From contig CAWKAJ010000002.1 of NCBI GenBank assembly GCA_963847595.1, forward strand, positions 124,001-188,000: DNA of 64,000 bases, read 5' to 3'. This DNA comes from JACWAE01 sp963847595. GTDB lineage: Bacteria; Chloroflexota; Dehalococcoidia; SZUA-161. The notes below the pieces were generated by a model. The model ran no database searches, was not told where the DNA came from, and was given only the letters and a program-made list of their open reading frames with translations. Position numbers and translations under genes: made by a program. Positions 7,747 through 16,381 of the stretch are shown here, in pieces; within the stretch, counting starts at the first letter, position 1, and every line of letters begins with the position of its first letter.

Positions 7747-7775
7747 ATTATAATTTTGCCCTGCTGGGTTGTCAA
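7747..7775 (-). promoter_or_regulatory. Perfect sigma70 consensus promoter of the desulforedoxin-like pair
   Basis: On the minus strand TTGACA (7770-7775), 17-nt spacer, TATAAT (7747-7752); all 12 positions match. Transcription should start near 7740, about 30 nt before the ATG at 7710. Confidence 0.85.
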
Positions 7776-7993
7776 CTTCCGGGAAGCTTCTTGAGGCTGT
7801 TTAGAGCCTCTTTTCAAACACCTGAATCCCCTTGGCATGGTGGAAATGCTTAGCTTGGCTGGGGAAGTGGCTTAGAATCTAATCCAACAGCTTAAGCAAG
7901 CGAGGCAAGAGTTAAAATGGTTGGGCTATCATCACTCGCACAGTAACAACGCCCGCCTTATCTGTCGCCAGGCAGGGTCCGTCCCCAGGCCGT

Positions 7994-9157
7994 TTATTGA
8001 TGGAATTCGCTTAGTCGAATGTGTGGCGATTCGCCGGCAACTGCGAAATCTTGTGATACCTGTATCACCTGCCGACCAAGGTGTATTTCTACCCTTATGA
8101 CGTATGGTCCAACGGGAAGCAGTAAAGTTTGGTCTTTTGAGTCAGTCACTATGTAAGCGGCATTTATCTCCTGGTTGAATACTACAACTGGAAACCTGGC
8201 AAGGACATACGATGCTCGTAATGCCACTCGATCTACTGTTTCACCTTGCCTTGTTGTAATCTTAGCTTTGACCATATCCCCTACTCTTTGCATATCCCCA
8301 TGGTATAGTATTTCAAAATGGGCGCTTAAGTCATTTATTTGGCTTCTTTTTACATTCCAGATATTACAAATAAGCATTTCTCTATGGTCAATAGCTTCTA
8401 CCTTAAAAGTAACCTCCACCTTTGGCCGTCTTCTCCATGCAAGAAATGCAAGAATAAGAGCCAGTAATGCTGCTACAATGATAAGGTATATCCACCAGTT
8501 CCCAGAACCGTGGGAGGCTACAGGGACAGGGATATTAGGTAGTTCGGTGTACAGAAATTCCGCAGGAACCACTTCCCATTGCGTCTGTCCAGGTCTCATC
8601 CAATCGAGGTCGAAGCCTCCTCCTCCTATACCGTCAATTTCCTGCATCGCAGCATTAATAGGATAAAATCCCTTGGTGAGACTGATGGTTAAGGGGTCGT
8701 ACAAGTCAGAACCGCCAGAGTGGTCTGTAGCCTTATGGGTAGGGTATATCATCCATGAGGAATGCCAATACACGAGATCAACCCACTGATTATTAAGGAG
8801 TATTTGCGCTCCCCCATAATCGTCGGTTCTGCCTCCGAAGGTATATGTGCCGCTTTCAGGAATCTCCAGGTAACCAGTCCATGTAGCACCATAAGGAGTG
8901 CACCTGTTAGTGGTGGAGTCGTAATTGAATGTCTCAGCAATCCCGTTATTGGGCTCCGTAGGAGCGTTGTATGTCCAGGCTATTTGAGGGTCGATTCTTG
9001 AAATGAGGATGGTATTGAGGTCTGACAAAGCGTAGTACTTAGCATTGACACCGTGTTGAGCGACATCTTGCTGCGTCTCCCCCAGAGCGGGTACTATCGT
9101 CAGGCTCACAAGGATCCCGATAATCCCTATCGCAGCGAGAAAATGTACTATCCTCAC
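7994..9157 (-). CDS. PA14-domain membrane-anchored protein
   Basis: A 387-aa protein. Residues 1-26 are a signal peptide (ends VPALGE). A PA14 domain covers about 33-195: it shows ATWTGYLEIPESGTYTFGGRTDDYGG followed by the strand QILLNNQWV and the late GFYPINAAMQEIDGIGGGGFDLDW pattern, which fits the beta-barrel PA14 fold that often binds carbohydrate. One transmembrane helix (about 222-243) precedes RRRPK and a beta-rich C-terminal domain of about 140 residues, probably cytosolic. A promoter lies at 9224-9252. Possible role: surface glycan binding. Confident on the domain, not on the ligand. Confidence 0.75.
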   Translation of the reverse strand: MRIVHFLAAIGIIGILVSLTIVPALGETQQDVAQHGVNAKYYALSDLNTILISRIDPQIAWTYNAPTEPNNGIAETFNYDSTTNRCTPYGATWTGYLEIPESGTYTFGGRTDDYGGAQILLNNQWVDLVYWHSSWMIYPTHKATDHSGGSDLYDPLTISLTKGFYPINAAMQEIDGIGGGGFDLDWMRPGQTQWEVVPAEFLYTELPNIPVPVASHGSGNWWIYLIIVAALLALILAFLAWRRRPKVEVTFKVEAIDHREMLICNIWNVKRSQINDLSAHFEILYHGDMQRVGDMVKAKITTRQGETVDRVALRASYVLARFPVVVFNQEINAAYIVTDSKDQTLLLPVGPYVIRVEIHLGRQVIQVSQDFAVAGESPHIRLSEFHQ

Positions 9158-9223
9158 CAGTAAGTCCTTCTGTCAATAGGTGTTACGCTGACTACCAGAG
9201 CCTGCTGCGGCTAGACAAGTAGC

Positions 9224-9252
9224 ATTTTAGCCTGTCCCGATAAGTGTGTCAA
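9224..9252 (-). promoter_or_regulatory. Promoter of the PA14 gene
   Basis: On the minus strand TTGACA (9247-9252), 17-nt spacer, TAAAAT (9224-9229). Expected start near 9217, about 60 nt before the ATG. Confidence 0.7.
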
Positions 9253-9309
9253 ATGAGGAACGATGGCTTGCAAAGCTTCAAGCCGATAAAACTAATGAAA
9301 GCACCCGGG

Positions 9310-10179
9310 CTATCTTGTTCTTATCCAAAACGAGCCCCCGGGGCCGGCTTTTACTCCCAGCATGTTCCATAAGGGATACAACACTTTACTTAACTCTGCA
9401 TCCCATGATATATATGCATTGGGCAATACGATGTCCAGCTTGTTGCCTTCCGCTAAGATATAAGTTCCAAGCAGATACTGTTCTGAGTAGAATCGTTTTC
9501 TCCATTCAAAAGGGTAGTCGTAGGGCAGAAAAATATCATGAAATTCCACCAAAACACCACTCGGCAGTTTGGGCAGGACATCGAGGAACATGACGGTGAC
9601 GTCAGAGTTCATGCAGCAGCGGTGGGAACCATCCACAAAAAGGATATCGTTGGTTTTCAAGTCGTCAAATGTACTGAGACTCAAGTCTTCCAGCGGTTTG
9701 CGTATGACCTGGTCGCAAATCGATTCGACCTGCGTTCTAGGTTTAGGGTCGATAGACACAATCTTAGTCTGAAGGGAGCAGTCCAGTATAGCCCTTCTTG
9801 CGAATTTGGTAGAGCAACCTGAGCCTATTTCATAATACTTCCCGGGGTTGTTTAAACATAGAAGTGAATAAAGGGCTACAAGGTCCAGCGGTGGAAGCCA
9901 GCCGCAGTGCCAGAAAGGGCCTTGCGGCTGGCCTGGCTTGTCTACAGGGATTTGGAACAAGCGCTCCTTGAATTGCAGAAAGGATTCCAGAGTTTGTTGA
10001 TACGACGCTCTGTTTCGGCTGATTATCTCATACAGTTTCGGGTGGGGATTGTTTTGCCCGTACCTAGGCTTGGGCTTCACTGAGTACTCCAAGTAAGGAT
10101 TCGGGCCTTGCCATAGTCTTCTTGTTGTTGCCCATGCTGCGGACAATAGTTTGTTCAACTGTTCTCTAGCGTCAGCCAT
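9310..10179 (-). CDS. Class I SAM-dependent methyltransferase
   Basis: About 289 aa from the ATG at 10179, preceded by AGGGA; a TTG 15 nt upstream is the alternative. The central part has the SAM-binding motif YYEIGSGCSTKFA (near residue 118), an acidic strand IVSIDPKPR and the post-motif NDILFVDGSHRCCMNSDVT, the pattern of the Methyltransf_24 group that often acts on sugars. It is followed by EFHDIFLPYDYP. It sits at the left edge of the glycan block and may methylate a sugar residue; the acceptor is unknown. Confidence 0.75.
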   Translation of the reverse strand: MADAREQLNKLLSAAWATTRRLWQGPNPYLEYSVKPKPRYGQNNPHPKLYEIISRNRASYQQTLESFLQFKERLFQIPVDKPGQPQGPFWHCGWLPPLDLVALYSLLCLNNPGKYYEIGSGCSTKFARRAILDCSLQTKIVSIDPKPRTQVESICDQVIRKPLEDLSLSTFDDLKTNDILFVDGSHRCCMNSDVTVMFLDVLPKLPSGVLVEFHDIFLPYDYPFEWRKRFYSEQYLLGTYILAEGNKLDIVLPNAYISWDAELSKVLYPLWNMLGVKAGPGGSFWIRTR

Positions 10180-10515
10180 TTCCCTAGCCTGCAATTAGAC
10201 TCAATGTGATTCTTTACAGCATTGTTTACAGCGCTATTATATACGATTTATCAGGTGCCTCAAACATCTGTGGCTGATGGGTTGACTATTGGTCTAATAA
10301 AGGATTCTTTATTCTGCCTGTAGTGACTTGTTGAAAATTTCAGCTTGACCCACTACCAAAGCTTAGTTTGTGCGGTTTAATCCGAGGTTGTGTGGTAAAA
10401 TCCTAGTGAATGACACAGATGTAATGCGAGAGGAATATAGTGACGCTCGGAGAGATAAGAGCCATCCCTGCCCGTGATACCGGCGGTGAGCGCCTTCTTC
10501 ATCCAGATCTCCTTT
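10180..10515. other. Gene-free stretch with one IS-end-like motif
   Basis: No supportable gene. The only structure I see is the sequence at 10335-10357, one of a family of short repeats found at several gene borders in this window. Confidence 0.5.
10335..10357 (-). repeat. IS-end-like motif (GGTAGTGGGTCAA type)
   Basis: Read on the minus strand GGTAGTGGGTCAAGCTGAAA. Related copies occur at 14504-14521, 14523-14546, 16014-16035, 19859-19874, 40657-40674 and 43050-43070. Confidence 0.5.
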
Positions 10516-11613
10516 TCAACCTCTTCTCATTACCACTTTCACACCTCTGCCCATGCCTTCAGTGATGACGTGTTTGGACACCAACAAATTAGGGCTGATT
10601 CTCAAACCTTGAACAGCGATAACGAAGCTCTTCCACAAAGAAGACTTGCCCGCTTCTAACGCTAAAGCCAAGAGCCTGATCCCGGCAGCCTGTGCAACCT
10701 CCCTGGCTTCCATACTGCTCAGCGCATTCGCATGCAGGTAAGCTCGATACAGCCGCTTAACAAGGCTGGCTGAGCTTTCGACTTGCTGGATGCTAGCCAG
10801 GGGCAAACGACGAATCGAATGCCGTAGATTTGTCACTGTTTCCAGGGAGACTTCGGAGCCCAGCAGTTTTGTGACCATGGCATGGCTTACCCGGTCGGCG
10901 TATTGCTCTGCGGTTTGGCTGTGTTGTGAATACCTTGAACTTTGCCAGAGGCGGTATCGAACCAGGGTTTCCGGTAGGTTGGCAACTAAGGTGACCAGAC
11001 TGGCGCGAGCCCAAAGGTCGTAGTCTTCAGAATGGAGAGCCTCAGCGTCATAGAAACCCACCTGTTGAACGATGTCACGGCGCATCATGACTGATGATTG
11101 AGCGAGACAGTCCCAAAGGATAAGGTGCCAGCCTATCACACCCGGCGCTGTAGGCGACTGCCAATTCGCTAGGGGCTTGCTGTTCTCGTCAATCCACTGC
11201 GTCCATGTACCCAGCACTCCAATGTCAGGATGTGCGTCCAGATATTCCACCTGTCTTGCAAGTCGCTGAGGCAGGCTGACATCATCTGCGTCCATCATCG
11301 CAATATACTTACCTCTCGCAAGATGGCATCCTCGATTACGTGAATCAGTCACCCCTTCGTTTTTCTGGATGTAAACGCGCAGCCGCTCATCATTCTGTTG
11401 ATAATGCGCAAGTATTGCTGGGGTGACATCTGTTGAGCCGCCGTCAATAATAATGAACTCGAAGTCGCGAAAGGTCTGGTTGAGGATGCTTTCAATAGCA
11501 TCGCGCAAATGTTTTTCGCCGTTGTATACGGGCGTCACAACTGTCACTTTGGGAACATCCAAGCTCAAGCTAACTCCATCTCCTTGAATGTCGTTTGCAA
11601 TAGCATGTGTCAT
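10516..11613 (-). CDS. GT2-family glycosyltransferase
   Basis: A 365-aa GT-A fold glycosyltransferase. It opens with VTVVTPVYNGEKHLRDAIESI, the nucleotide-binding start of family 2, then IIDGGSTD, and the metal-binding DADD (MMDADDVSLPQRL, near residue 112). The later SEDYDLWARA (near 195) supplies the catalytic acidic region. No membrane helices, so it would act at the cytoplasmic face. It is the first glycosyltransferase of the block and is read from its own promoter (11783-11811) with a long leader of about 160 nt. Confidence 0.85.
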   Translation of the reverse strand: MTHAIANDIQGDGVSLSLDVPKVTVVTPVYNGEKHLRDAIESILNQTFRDFEFIIIDGGSTDVTPAILAHYQQNDERLRVYIQKNEGVTDSRNRGCHLARGKYIAMMDADDVSLPQRLARQVEYLDAHPDIGVLGTWTQWIDENSKPLANWQSPTAPGVIGWHLILWDCLAQSSVMMRRDIVQQVGFYDAEALHSEDYDLWARASLVTLVANLPETLVRYRLWQSSRYSQHSQTAEQYADRVSHAMVTKLLGSEVSLETVTNLRHSIRRLPLASIQQVESSASLVKRLYRAYLHANALSSMEAREVAQAAGIRLLALALEAGKSSLWKSFVIAVQGLRISPNLLVSKHVITEGMGRGVKVVMRRG

Positions 11614-12032
11614 TCATGGTCACGCGGGCATCCTTCGTATCCCGCCTTACGGATGAGCTCACGTTCGTCAACGTGTTTGAAATAGTATTTGGTCTTATGA
11701 GCCAAATCCTCTTTACTAGTGGGGTGGTAGCTGCCTTTTCTGGGGCTTTGTGCGGGATAGGTTTAATGATAAATGTTGGAGTATTATAAGTGTGCTCTAG
11801 AGGAAAGTCAAGCGGTGTTAAAAGGCTACGGTACTCCTAAGTTAGTTAGGAGAACCGTCAACGGAGGATACTTGCGCTCTAAGCCTACAAGGTTGTAGAA
11901 TCACGCGTGCCAACTGCTCTTTCAGATGATCACCCTCTTGGACGAACCACTTTGTGGTACACGCAAACGGTGAGCCGATAGAAGGCACGTCAAAATCACG
12001 AGTAAGCTGATGGGTCTCAAATAAAGGAGGAC
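11614..12032. other. Intergenic region between divergent glycosyltransferase genes
   Basis: It holds the minus-strand promoter at 11783-11811 and, at the right end, the ribosome binding site AAAGGAGG (12024-12031) of the next gene. A 60-codon open frame at 11607-11789 overlaps the leader and lacks support. Confidence 0.5.
11783..11811 (-). promoter_or_regulatory. Promoter of the GT2 gene 10516-11613
   Basis: On the minus strand TTGACT (11806-11811), 17-nt spacer, TATAAT (11783-11788): 11 of 12 consensus positions. Confidence 0.7.
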
Positions 12033-13364
12033 ATGGGCTACGATATGGATAAAATTAATGTTTTGCAGTTCTGCAATCAACTTAGCCTCGGTGGCACTGA
12101 GAGAGCCTTACAGGTATTAACCAAATATCTCGACAAGAAGTTGTTCAACGTTTATGTTGCTGCGCATAGCAGCGGTGGAAGGGCAAAGATGCTAGAGGAC
12201 CTGGGTTTCGAAGTACATTTGATTGCTGGCGATAAGAAGCGGCTGGTTGATCTAATGAGAGCCAAGAATATCCATATTCTGCATGTGCACAGGGCTGGAG
12301 TGGAGGAACATTTGCCCATAGAAGCTGCAAAAGAGGCCGGCGTGCCCATCCTTATTGAAACAAATGTTTTCGGATATGTAGATAAAAGTGAAACCGGGAA
12401 ATTAATTGACCGTCATCTCATGGTAAGCAATTGGTGTGCACTGCGATATTGGAAATGGAGTGAGATGCACAAAGAAGAATTCAGGCATAAAGTGAGGGTC
12501 CTTTATAATCCAGTCGATATGGCAGAATTGGAAGACACGGAGCTTTCAAACGATAAAGTCGCAAGAATGAGGCAAGAACTGGGGATTGGCTCATCTGATT
12601 GCGTTATTGGCAGAATAGGGAGGCCCGCCATTTCGTTGTGGGGCGATCTTTGTATGAACATGATGCCGTACCTTGTCAGAGAAATACCTGATATAAAGTA
12701 TGTAATGGTCGGCGCACCTGAAATAAAGAGGAAAGAAATTCAAAAACGGGGACTGGGAAAGCACTTCATCTTCCTGGAAACTACCTATGATCAAAAGAAG
12801 GTATTGAATTTCTACAACTCAATTGATATCCTTGCTTATTCACCAGGACTGGGCGAATCATTTGGATATACCATTGCCGAAGCAATGGCCTGCAAGAAGC
12901 CAGTGGTGGTTAATTCCACCCCCCTAAAGTACAACGCCCAAATAGAGTTGGTAGATAATGGTAAGACAGGTTTTATAGCCAACTATCCCAGGGATTTCGC
13001 CCAGGCCATCACTTTCCTGCTCAGAAATAGAGAGAAAGCTAAAGAAATGGGCATAGCTGGCTACAAAAAGGTGGAAAGAAACTATGAGGCGGCAAAGGTC
13101 ACCAGATACCTGGAGGATATCTATGCGGAGGTCTTGCTGGAAAAGGGCCTGAAGCTGGGAGATAGGACTGCAGCGAGTTCCGTAGCGATGAAGAGTCCAT
13201 CCTTTGAGGAGGACATTGATAAGTTCGAAAAAGAATATGAGAAGCGACTCTTTAACTGTTTTGGTAGGGTTAACAGACTACAAAGTATGAGTTACCGATA
13301 CTTAGTGCGCAATAAGCTTCTTTTCTCTACATTTGGATTTCTTATTAATAAATTGAACTGGTGA
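12033..13364 (+). CDS. GT4-family glycosyltransferase
   Basis: A 443-aa GT-B fold protein. The N-terminal domain starts VLQFCNQLSLGGTERALQVL, the usual acceptor-side loop. The C-terminal domain has the donor-binding EX7E-type region (GLGESFGYTIAEAMACKKPVV, near residue 275-295). A C-terminal extension of about 70 residues is unusual in length. The Shine-Dalgarno AAAGGAGG is very close to the first ATG (12033) and rather far from the second in-frame ATG (12045), so the start is ambiguous by four codons. It probably adds a sugar from a nucleotide donor during glycan assembly. Confidence 0.82.
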   Translation: MGYDMDKINVLQFCNQLSLGGTERALQVLTKYLDKKLFNVYVAAHSSGGRAKMLEDLGFEVHLIAGDKKRLVDLMRAKNIHILHVHRAGVEEHLPIEAAKEAGVPILIETNVFGYVDKSETGKLIDRHLMVSNWCALRYWKWSEMHKEEFRHKVRVLYNPVDMAELEDTELSNDKVARMRQELGIGSSDCVIGRIGRPAISLWGDLCMNMMPYLVREIPDIKYVMVGAPEIKRKEIQKRGLGKHFIFLETTYDQKKVLNFYNSIDILAYSPGLGESFGYTIAEAMACKKPVVVNSTPLKYNAQIELVDNGKTGFIANYPRDFAQAITFLLRNREKAKEMGIAGYKKVERNYEAAKVTRYLEDIYAEVLLEKGLKLGDRTAASSVAMKSPSFEEDIDKFEKEYEKRLFNCFGRVNRLQSMSYRYLVRNKLLFSTFGFLINKLNW

Positions 13365-13403
13365 GTATCTATATAGAATTGAGAGTGTCTATGAGAAGGA
13401 CAA

Positions 13404-13547
13404 AGCACACTGTTTTACTTCATGCACTACAACTTCGCCAGAACTCACAAGTCATTGGCTAATCCCTATCCAAGAACCCCAGCTATGGCAGCAGGGGTAA
13501 GCAACCATATTTGGAGTATTGCAGAGATCGTAAGACTAGTGAATTAG
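13404..13547 (+). pseudogene. Relic 1 of a transposase C-terminus
   Basis: In one frame this reads LFYFMHYNFARTHKS, then LANPYPRTPAMAAG, then VSNHIWSIAEIV and stop. It closely matches the relic at 42863-43047 and the shorter relics at 20972-21060 and 50650-50709. The motif (YNF..HKSL...TPAMAAGL.DHVW) is the C-terminal end of IS1-like DDE transposases as I know them. The N-terminal four-fifths of the gene is missing, so it cannot be active. Confidence 0.7.
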
Positions 13548-13662
13548 CCTCGTTAGCTTATTGCGAAACTCACTCGTAAAGTGGAAAGCGAGTCATGTGC
13601 GAATCATTAGCGGGATTTGAGTAGGCGTTGCGAAAGGGATAAACATATTTATAGTTCTAGAA

Positions 13663-14412
13663 TTATGAGGGAGGCTTTTCCCCCTCAAGAACCATAGTCT
13701 CAAACACAACTATATCCTCATTGCCTTCGACTTTGCCGTGTGACTCAATACCTCGGAGGGCAGCTTCATCGCTATGACCGAACCTATGGCTCGTGACCTC
13801 CACAAACCCTGCCTCTTCCATCGTATTGCGCAAGGTGCGTAGATCATAGAGGAACTGATGACCGTTCCGAAAAGCGTAATTTACAACAAAGCACTCGCTA
13901 TAGATGCTTATTCGTGGCATAACCCTGTCGACGACCCATTTGATATATTTCTGCTGTATTTCGCTCTTATTTGGTGTATACAGATTGAGCAAGGCCTCGA
14001 GATCGGGCGTAGCGATACGAATCCGACCACCTGGTTTCATGACACGATAGCAGTCACGAAGCATGCGCATCCCCTCATCGTACGTTAGGTGCTCTAGGTG
14101 ATGCTCGCTGAATATATAGTCAAACGTATGATCCGCGAAAGGGAACGGTTTCTTTGCGTCGAGGTAGACGACACCACGCGCATTAGGCAATATGTCAGTA
14201 TTGAGCCAGCCGTCCAGGGTATTGGAGCCAGCGCCAAGCTGTAATTTACGTACATCGTGGGTCAGGAGATATCGTTTTATCTCTATCGAGCGTTTCATAG
14301 TCCACACCGATAGACGATATTCATCCCTAAATAACACTACTATCTTGGCCAGACCTAGCAAAAACCTATGGCGTTCTAAGAACTTGTTTAACCTAACATT
14401 CACAGTTATCAT
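13663..14412 (-). CDS. Class I SAM-dependent methyltransferase (Methyltransf_11-like)
   Basis: About 249 aa from ATG 14412. The SAM-binding region is unusual for the group in starting KLQLGAGSNTLDGWLNTDI (near residue 58), then the acidic YLDAKKPFPFADHTFDYIFSEHHLEHL and the GGRIRIATPDLEAL motif. This set (LGCG replaced by LGAG, SEHxLEH) is common for methyltransferases within polysaccharide clusters. No membrane segment. Its convergent neighbour is a decayed transposase, and the next region to the right is a segmental duplication. Confidence 0.75.
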   Translation of the reverse strand: MITVNVRLNKFLERHRFLLGLAKIVVLFRDEYRLSVWTMKRSIEIKRYLLTHDVRKLQLGAGSNTLDGWLNTDILPNARGVVYLDAKKPFPFADHTFDYIFSEHHLEHLTYDEGMRMLRDCYRVMKPGGRIRIATPDLEALLNLYTPNKSEIQQKYIKWVVDRVMPRISIYSECFVVNYAFRNGHQFLYDLRTLRNTMEEAGFVEVTSHRFGHSDEAALRGIESHGKVEGNEDIVVFETMVLEGEKPPS

Positions 14413-14503
14413 GCTATGCAACAGGACTAGCTACATTATAGCGCAATTGACTTGGTGATATTGTACTTTTATCTATGCACTAATTCAAGAAACCTCAGCA
14501 AAC

Positions 14504-14546
14504 CAAAATGATACATTACCCGAAATTTCAAATTGACCCACTACCC
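14504..14546 (-). repeat. Two adjacent IS-end-like motifs
   Basis: 14504-14521 (minus strand GGGTAATGTATCATTTTG) and 14523-14546 (minus strand GGGTAGTGGGTCAATTTG, continuing AAATTT) lie back to back, showing both variants of the motif side by side at the edge of the 366-bp duplication. Confidence 0.55.
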
Positions 14547-14890
14547 AATTTTGCTCTATTTGACAAGAATTTGCGGCGCCTTTAGAATGGTTGCTGGCTT
14601 GTTACCTACCAACGATTGATAGAAGTAAAAGTCCGTGATTCTTATTTAAGCATCTGATTGTATGCAGCACTAGCCTGAGTGTCGAACCAAGTAGTGCAGG
14701 TTGATGTCCCCAAAAAGCCGAGATTCAACATCTTGCTTCAAGGTTTCCAGGGCGTATTATGACCACATTGACAACCAAAAAGCCTAATTCGATTATGAAT
14801 AGGATAAGCTAATGAAGAGAATCTGTATTATTGGCTCAGGTCACGTGGGCCTGGTAACAGGCGCCTGTCTTGCAGAGCTAGGGAACACAA
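14525..14890 (+). repeat. 366-bp direct repeat, left copy (carries start of ugd)
   Basis: Nearly identical to 16014-16381: the stretches beginning TTTGCTCTATTTGACAAG and running through the ugd leader and first 25 or so codons differ at only a few positions. Identity stops abruptly at about 14888/16380. The two copies flank the glycine-rich lipoprotein gene. Confidence 0.9.
14813..14889 (+). pseudogene. Truncated 5' fragment of ugd
   Basis: ATGAAGAGAATCTGTATTAT and onward encode MKRICIIGSGHVGLVTG then ACLAELGN, identical to the start of the intact UDP-glucose dehydrogenase at 16304. The frame breaks after codon 25 or 26, where the sequence switches to the 3' end of the antisense glycine-rich gene. 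Confidence 0.9.
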
Positions 14891-15828
14891 GTATGTTCCA
14901 TTAGGACTACTACTCCAGAGCCACCATTACCACCATAGGAACTACTCCCTCCACCACCGCCAGTGTTAGCTGTCGCTGGGCCTCCATGAGTATTATAGTT
15001 ACCATGTCCTTGTCCGCCGCCGCCTCGACCGCCTGCCCCCCCAGTGTTGATGGCTCCAGCTCCCCCGCCCCCTGCGAACCATCCACTTTCACCCACAGCA
15101 GTACCAAACACGGAAGAGTAGTTGCTGCCTATTCCGCCATTTCCCCCAACTCCATTAGCTCCGTTTCCGTTACTGCCATTCCCGCCTGCACCTCCACCCC
15201 CACCTCCTCCGTAATAAGTGTCCCCCTGAACTGACCCACTCCCACCACCATGCCCTTGCCCAGATATGCCACTTCCTCCGCTGGCACTATAATTGCATGC
15301 ACCGCCACCGCCAGAGCCGCCACCTCCACCGTTATGAATACTGGTAGCATAGAAGGAACCTCCTCCGCCACCACCAATCGCTGTCAAAGTTCCAAAGACG
15401 CTATTTCCTCCAGTGCCACCCCTTTGAGTCCAACTGAGGCTTCCAGCACCCCCAGCACCTATAGTGATTTGAATATTTGCTCCAGGGGTTACAGCGTAAC
15501 TACTATCATAAATAAGACCGCCTGCACCTCCACCTCCATCACCACATCCACCACCTCCCCCTCCTGCTACAACTAAGACGGAAACAGAAGTTACCCCATC
15601 AGGTACAGTCCAATTCCCACTAGATGTAAAAGATAGAGGAGCAGAAGTAGTGAAAGTGCAACTCACGCTGCTTGCAGGGGTACTTACAGGAGTAGGCAAG
15701 TTGGCGAGGGTGGGCTTAGCCCCCACATTATTTGTCTGTTTACACGCTATAGTAAATAACAGACACGCTATCGCAATCACTACTAGAGACGCATATAACA
15801 CTACAGGAGACGCCTTTTCTCTGCCCAT
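14878..15828 (-). CDS. Glycine-rich lipoprotein
   Basis: A 316-aa protein. A lipoprotein signal occupies residues 1-29 (LLFTIAC, C29 lipidated). A Thr/Pro linker leads to residues 60-80 (SGNWTVPDGVTSVSVLVVAGGG), the standard start of a bacterial glycine-rich beta domain, then about 220 residues of GGGG/GGSGG/GAGG repeats and GVVVLME near the end. Such proteins are surface or secreted structural proteins. The last three or four codons and the TAG stop lie inside the duplicated ugd fragment, so the original C-terminus may have been lost. Its base composition (G-runs) is unlike its neighbours. Probably brought in or trapped by the duplication. Confidence 0.75.
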   Translation of the reverse strand: MGREKASPVVLYASLVVIAIACLLFTIACKQTNNVGAKPTLANLPTPVSTPASSVSCTFTTSAPLSFTSSGNWTVPDGVTSVSVLVVAGGGGGGCGDGGGGAGGLIYDSSYAVTPGANIQITIGAGGAGSLSWTQRGGTGGNSVFGTLTAIGGGGGGSFYATSIHNGGGGGSGGGGACNYSASGGSGISGQGHGGGSGSVQGDTYYGGGGGGGAGGNGSNGNGANGVGGNGGIGSNYSSVFGTAVGESGWFAGGGGAGAINTGGAGGRGGGGQGHGNYNTHGGPATANTGGGGGSSSYGGNGGSGVVVLMEHTCVP

Positions 15829-16013
15829 TTCAGTCGCTTCCTTGCACGCTTGTAAATGCGATATTCTGAGGCGACTCCCATTATAACATCATAGGTCAAA
15901 TATAGCTATACAATAGTCATACGATTATGAGGAAATGGAGGAATGGGGCTGGCCTGCCCCCATTAGTTATACCACTTGTTAAGTTAGGCAGAACAATTAT
16001 GTCTATTTTCTCT

Positions 16014-16381
16014 ATTTCAAAATGATACACTACCCTTTTTTTGCTCTATTTGACAAGAATTTGCGGCGCCTTTAGAATGGTCTCTGGTTTGTTACCTACC
16101 AACGATTGATAGAAGTAAAAGTCCGTGATTCTTATTTAAGCATCTGATTGTATGCAGCACTAGCCTGAGTGTCGAACCAAGTAGTGCAGGTTGATGTCCC
16201 CAAAAAGCCGAGATTCACATCTTGCTTCAAGGTTTCCAGGGTGTATTATGACTCCATTGACAACTAAAAGCCTGATTCGATTATTAATTAATAGGATAAT
16301 CTAATGAAGAGAATCTGTATTATTGGCTCAGGGCACGTGGGCCTGGTAACAGGCGCCTGTCTTGCAGAGCTGGGGAACAAA
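16014..16381 (+). repeat. 366-bp direct repeat, right copy (leader and start of intact ugd)
   Basis: Right-hand partner of 14525-14890. It begins in an IS-end-like motif (16014-16035, minus strand GGGTAGTGTATCATTTTG) and runs into the intact ugd coding region, so it holds the native ugd leader. Confidence 0.9.

Noticed and set aside
7545..7838. 97-codon minus frame
   Set aside because: It crosses the promoter and the desulforedoxin-like gene in another frame; the small genes carry the Cys motifs and binding sites.
11607..11789. 60-codon plus frame
   Set aside because: It overlaps the leader and promoter of the minus-strand GT2 gene and has no binding site.
14600..14880. CRISPR-like or tandem repeat array
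   Set aside because: Only two copies of a 366-bp direct repeat exist; no array of short repeats and spacers was seen in the window.
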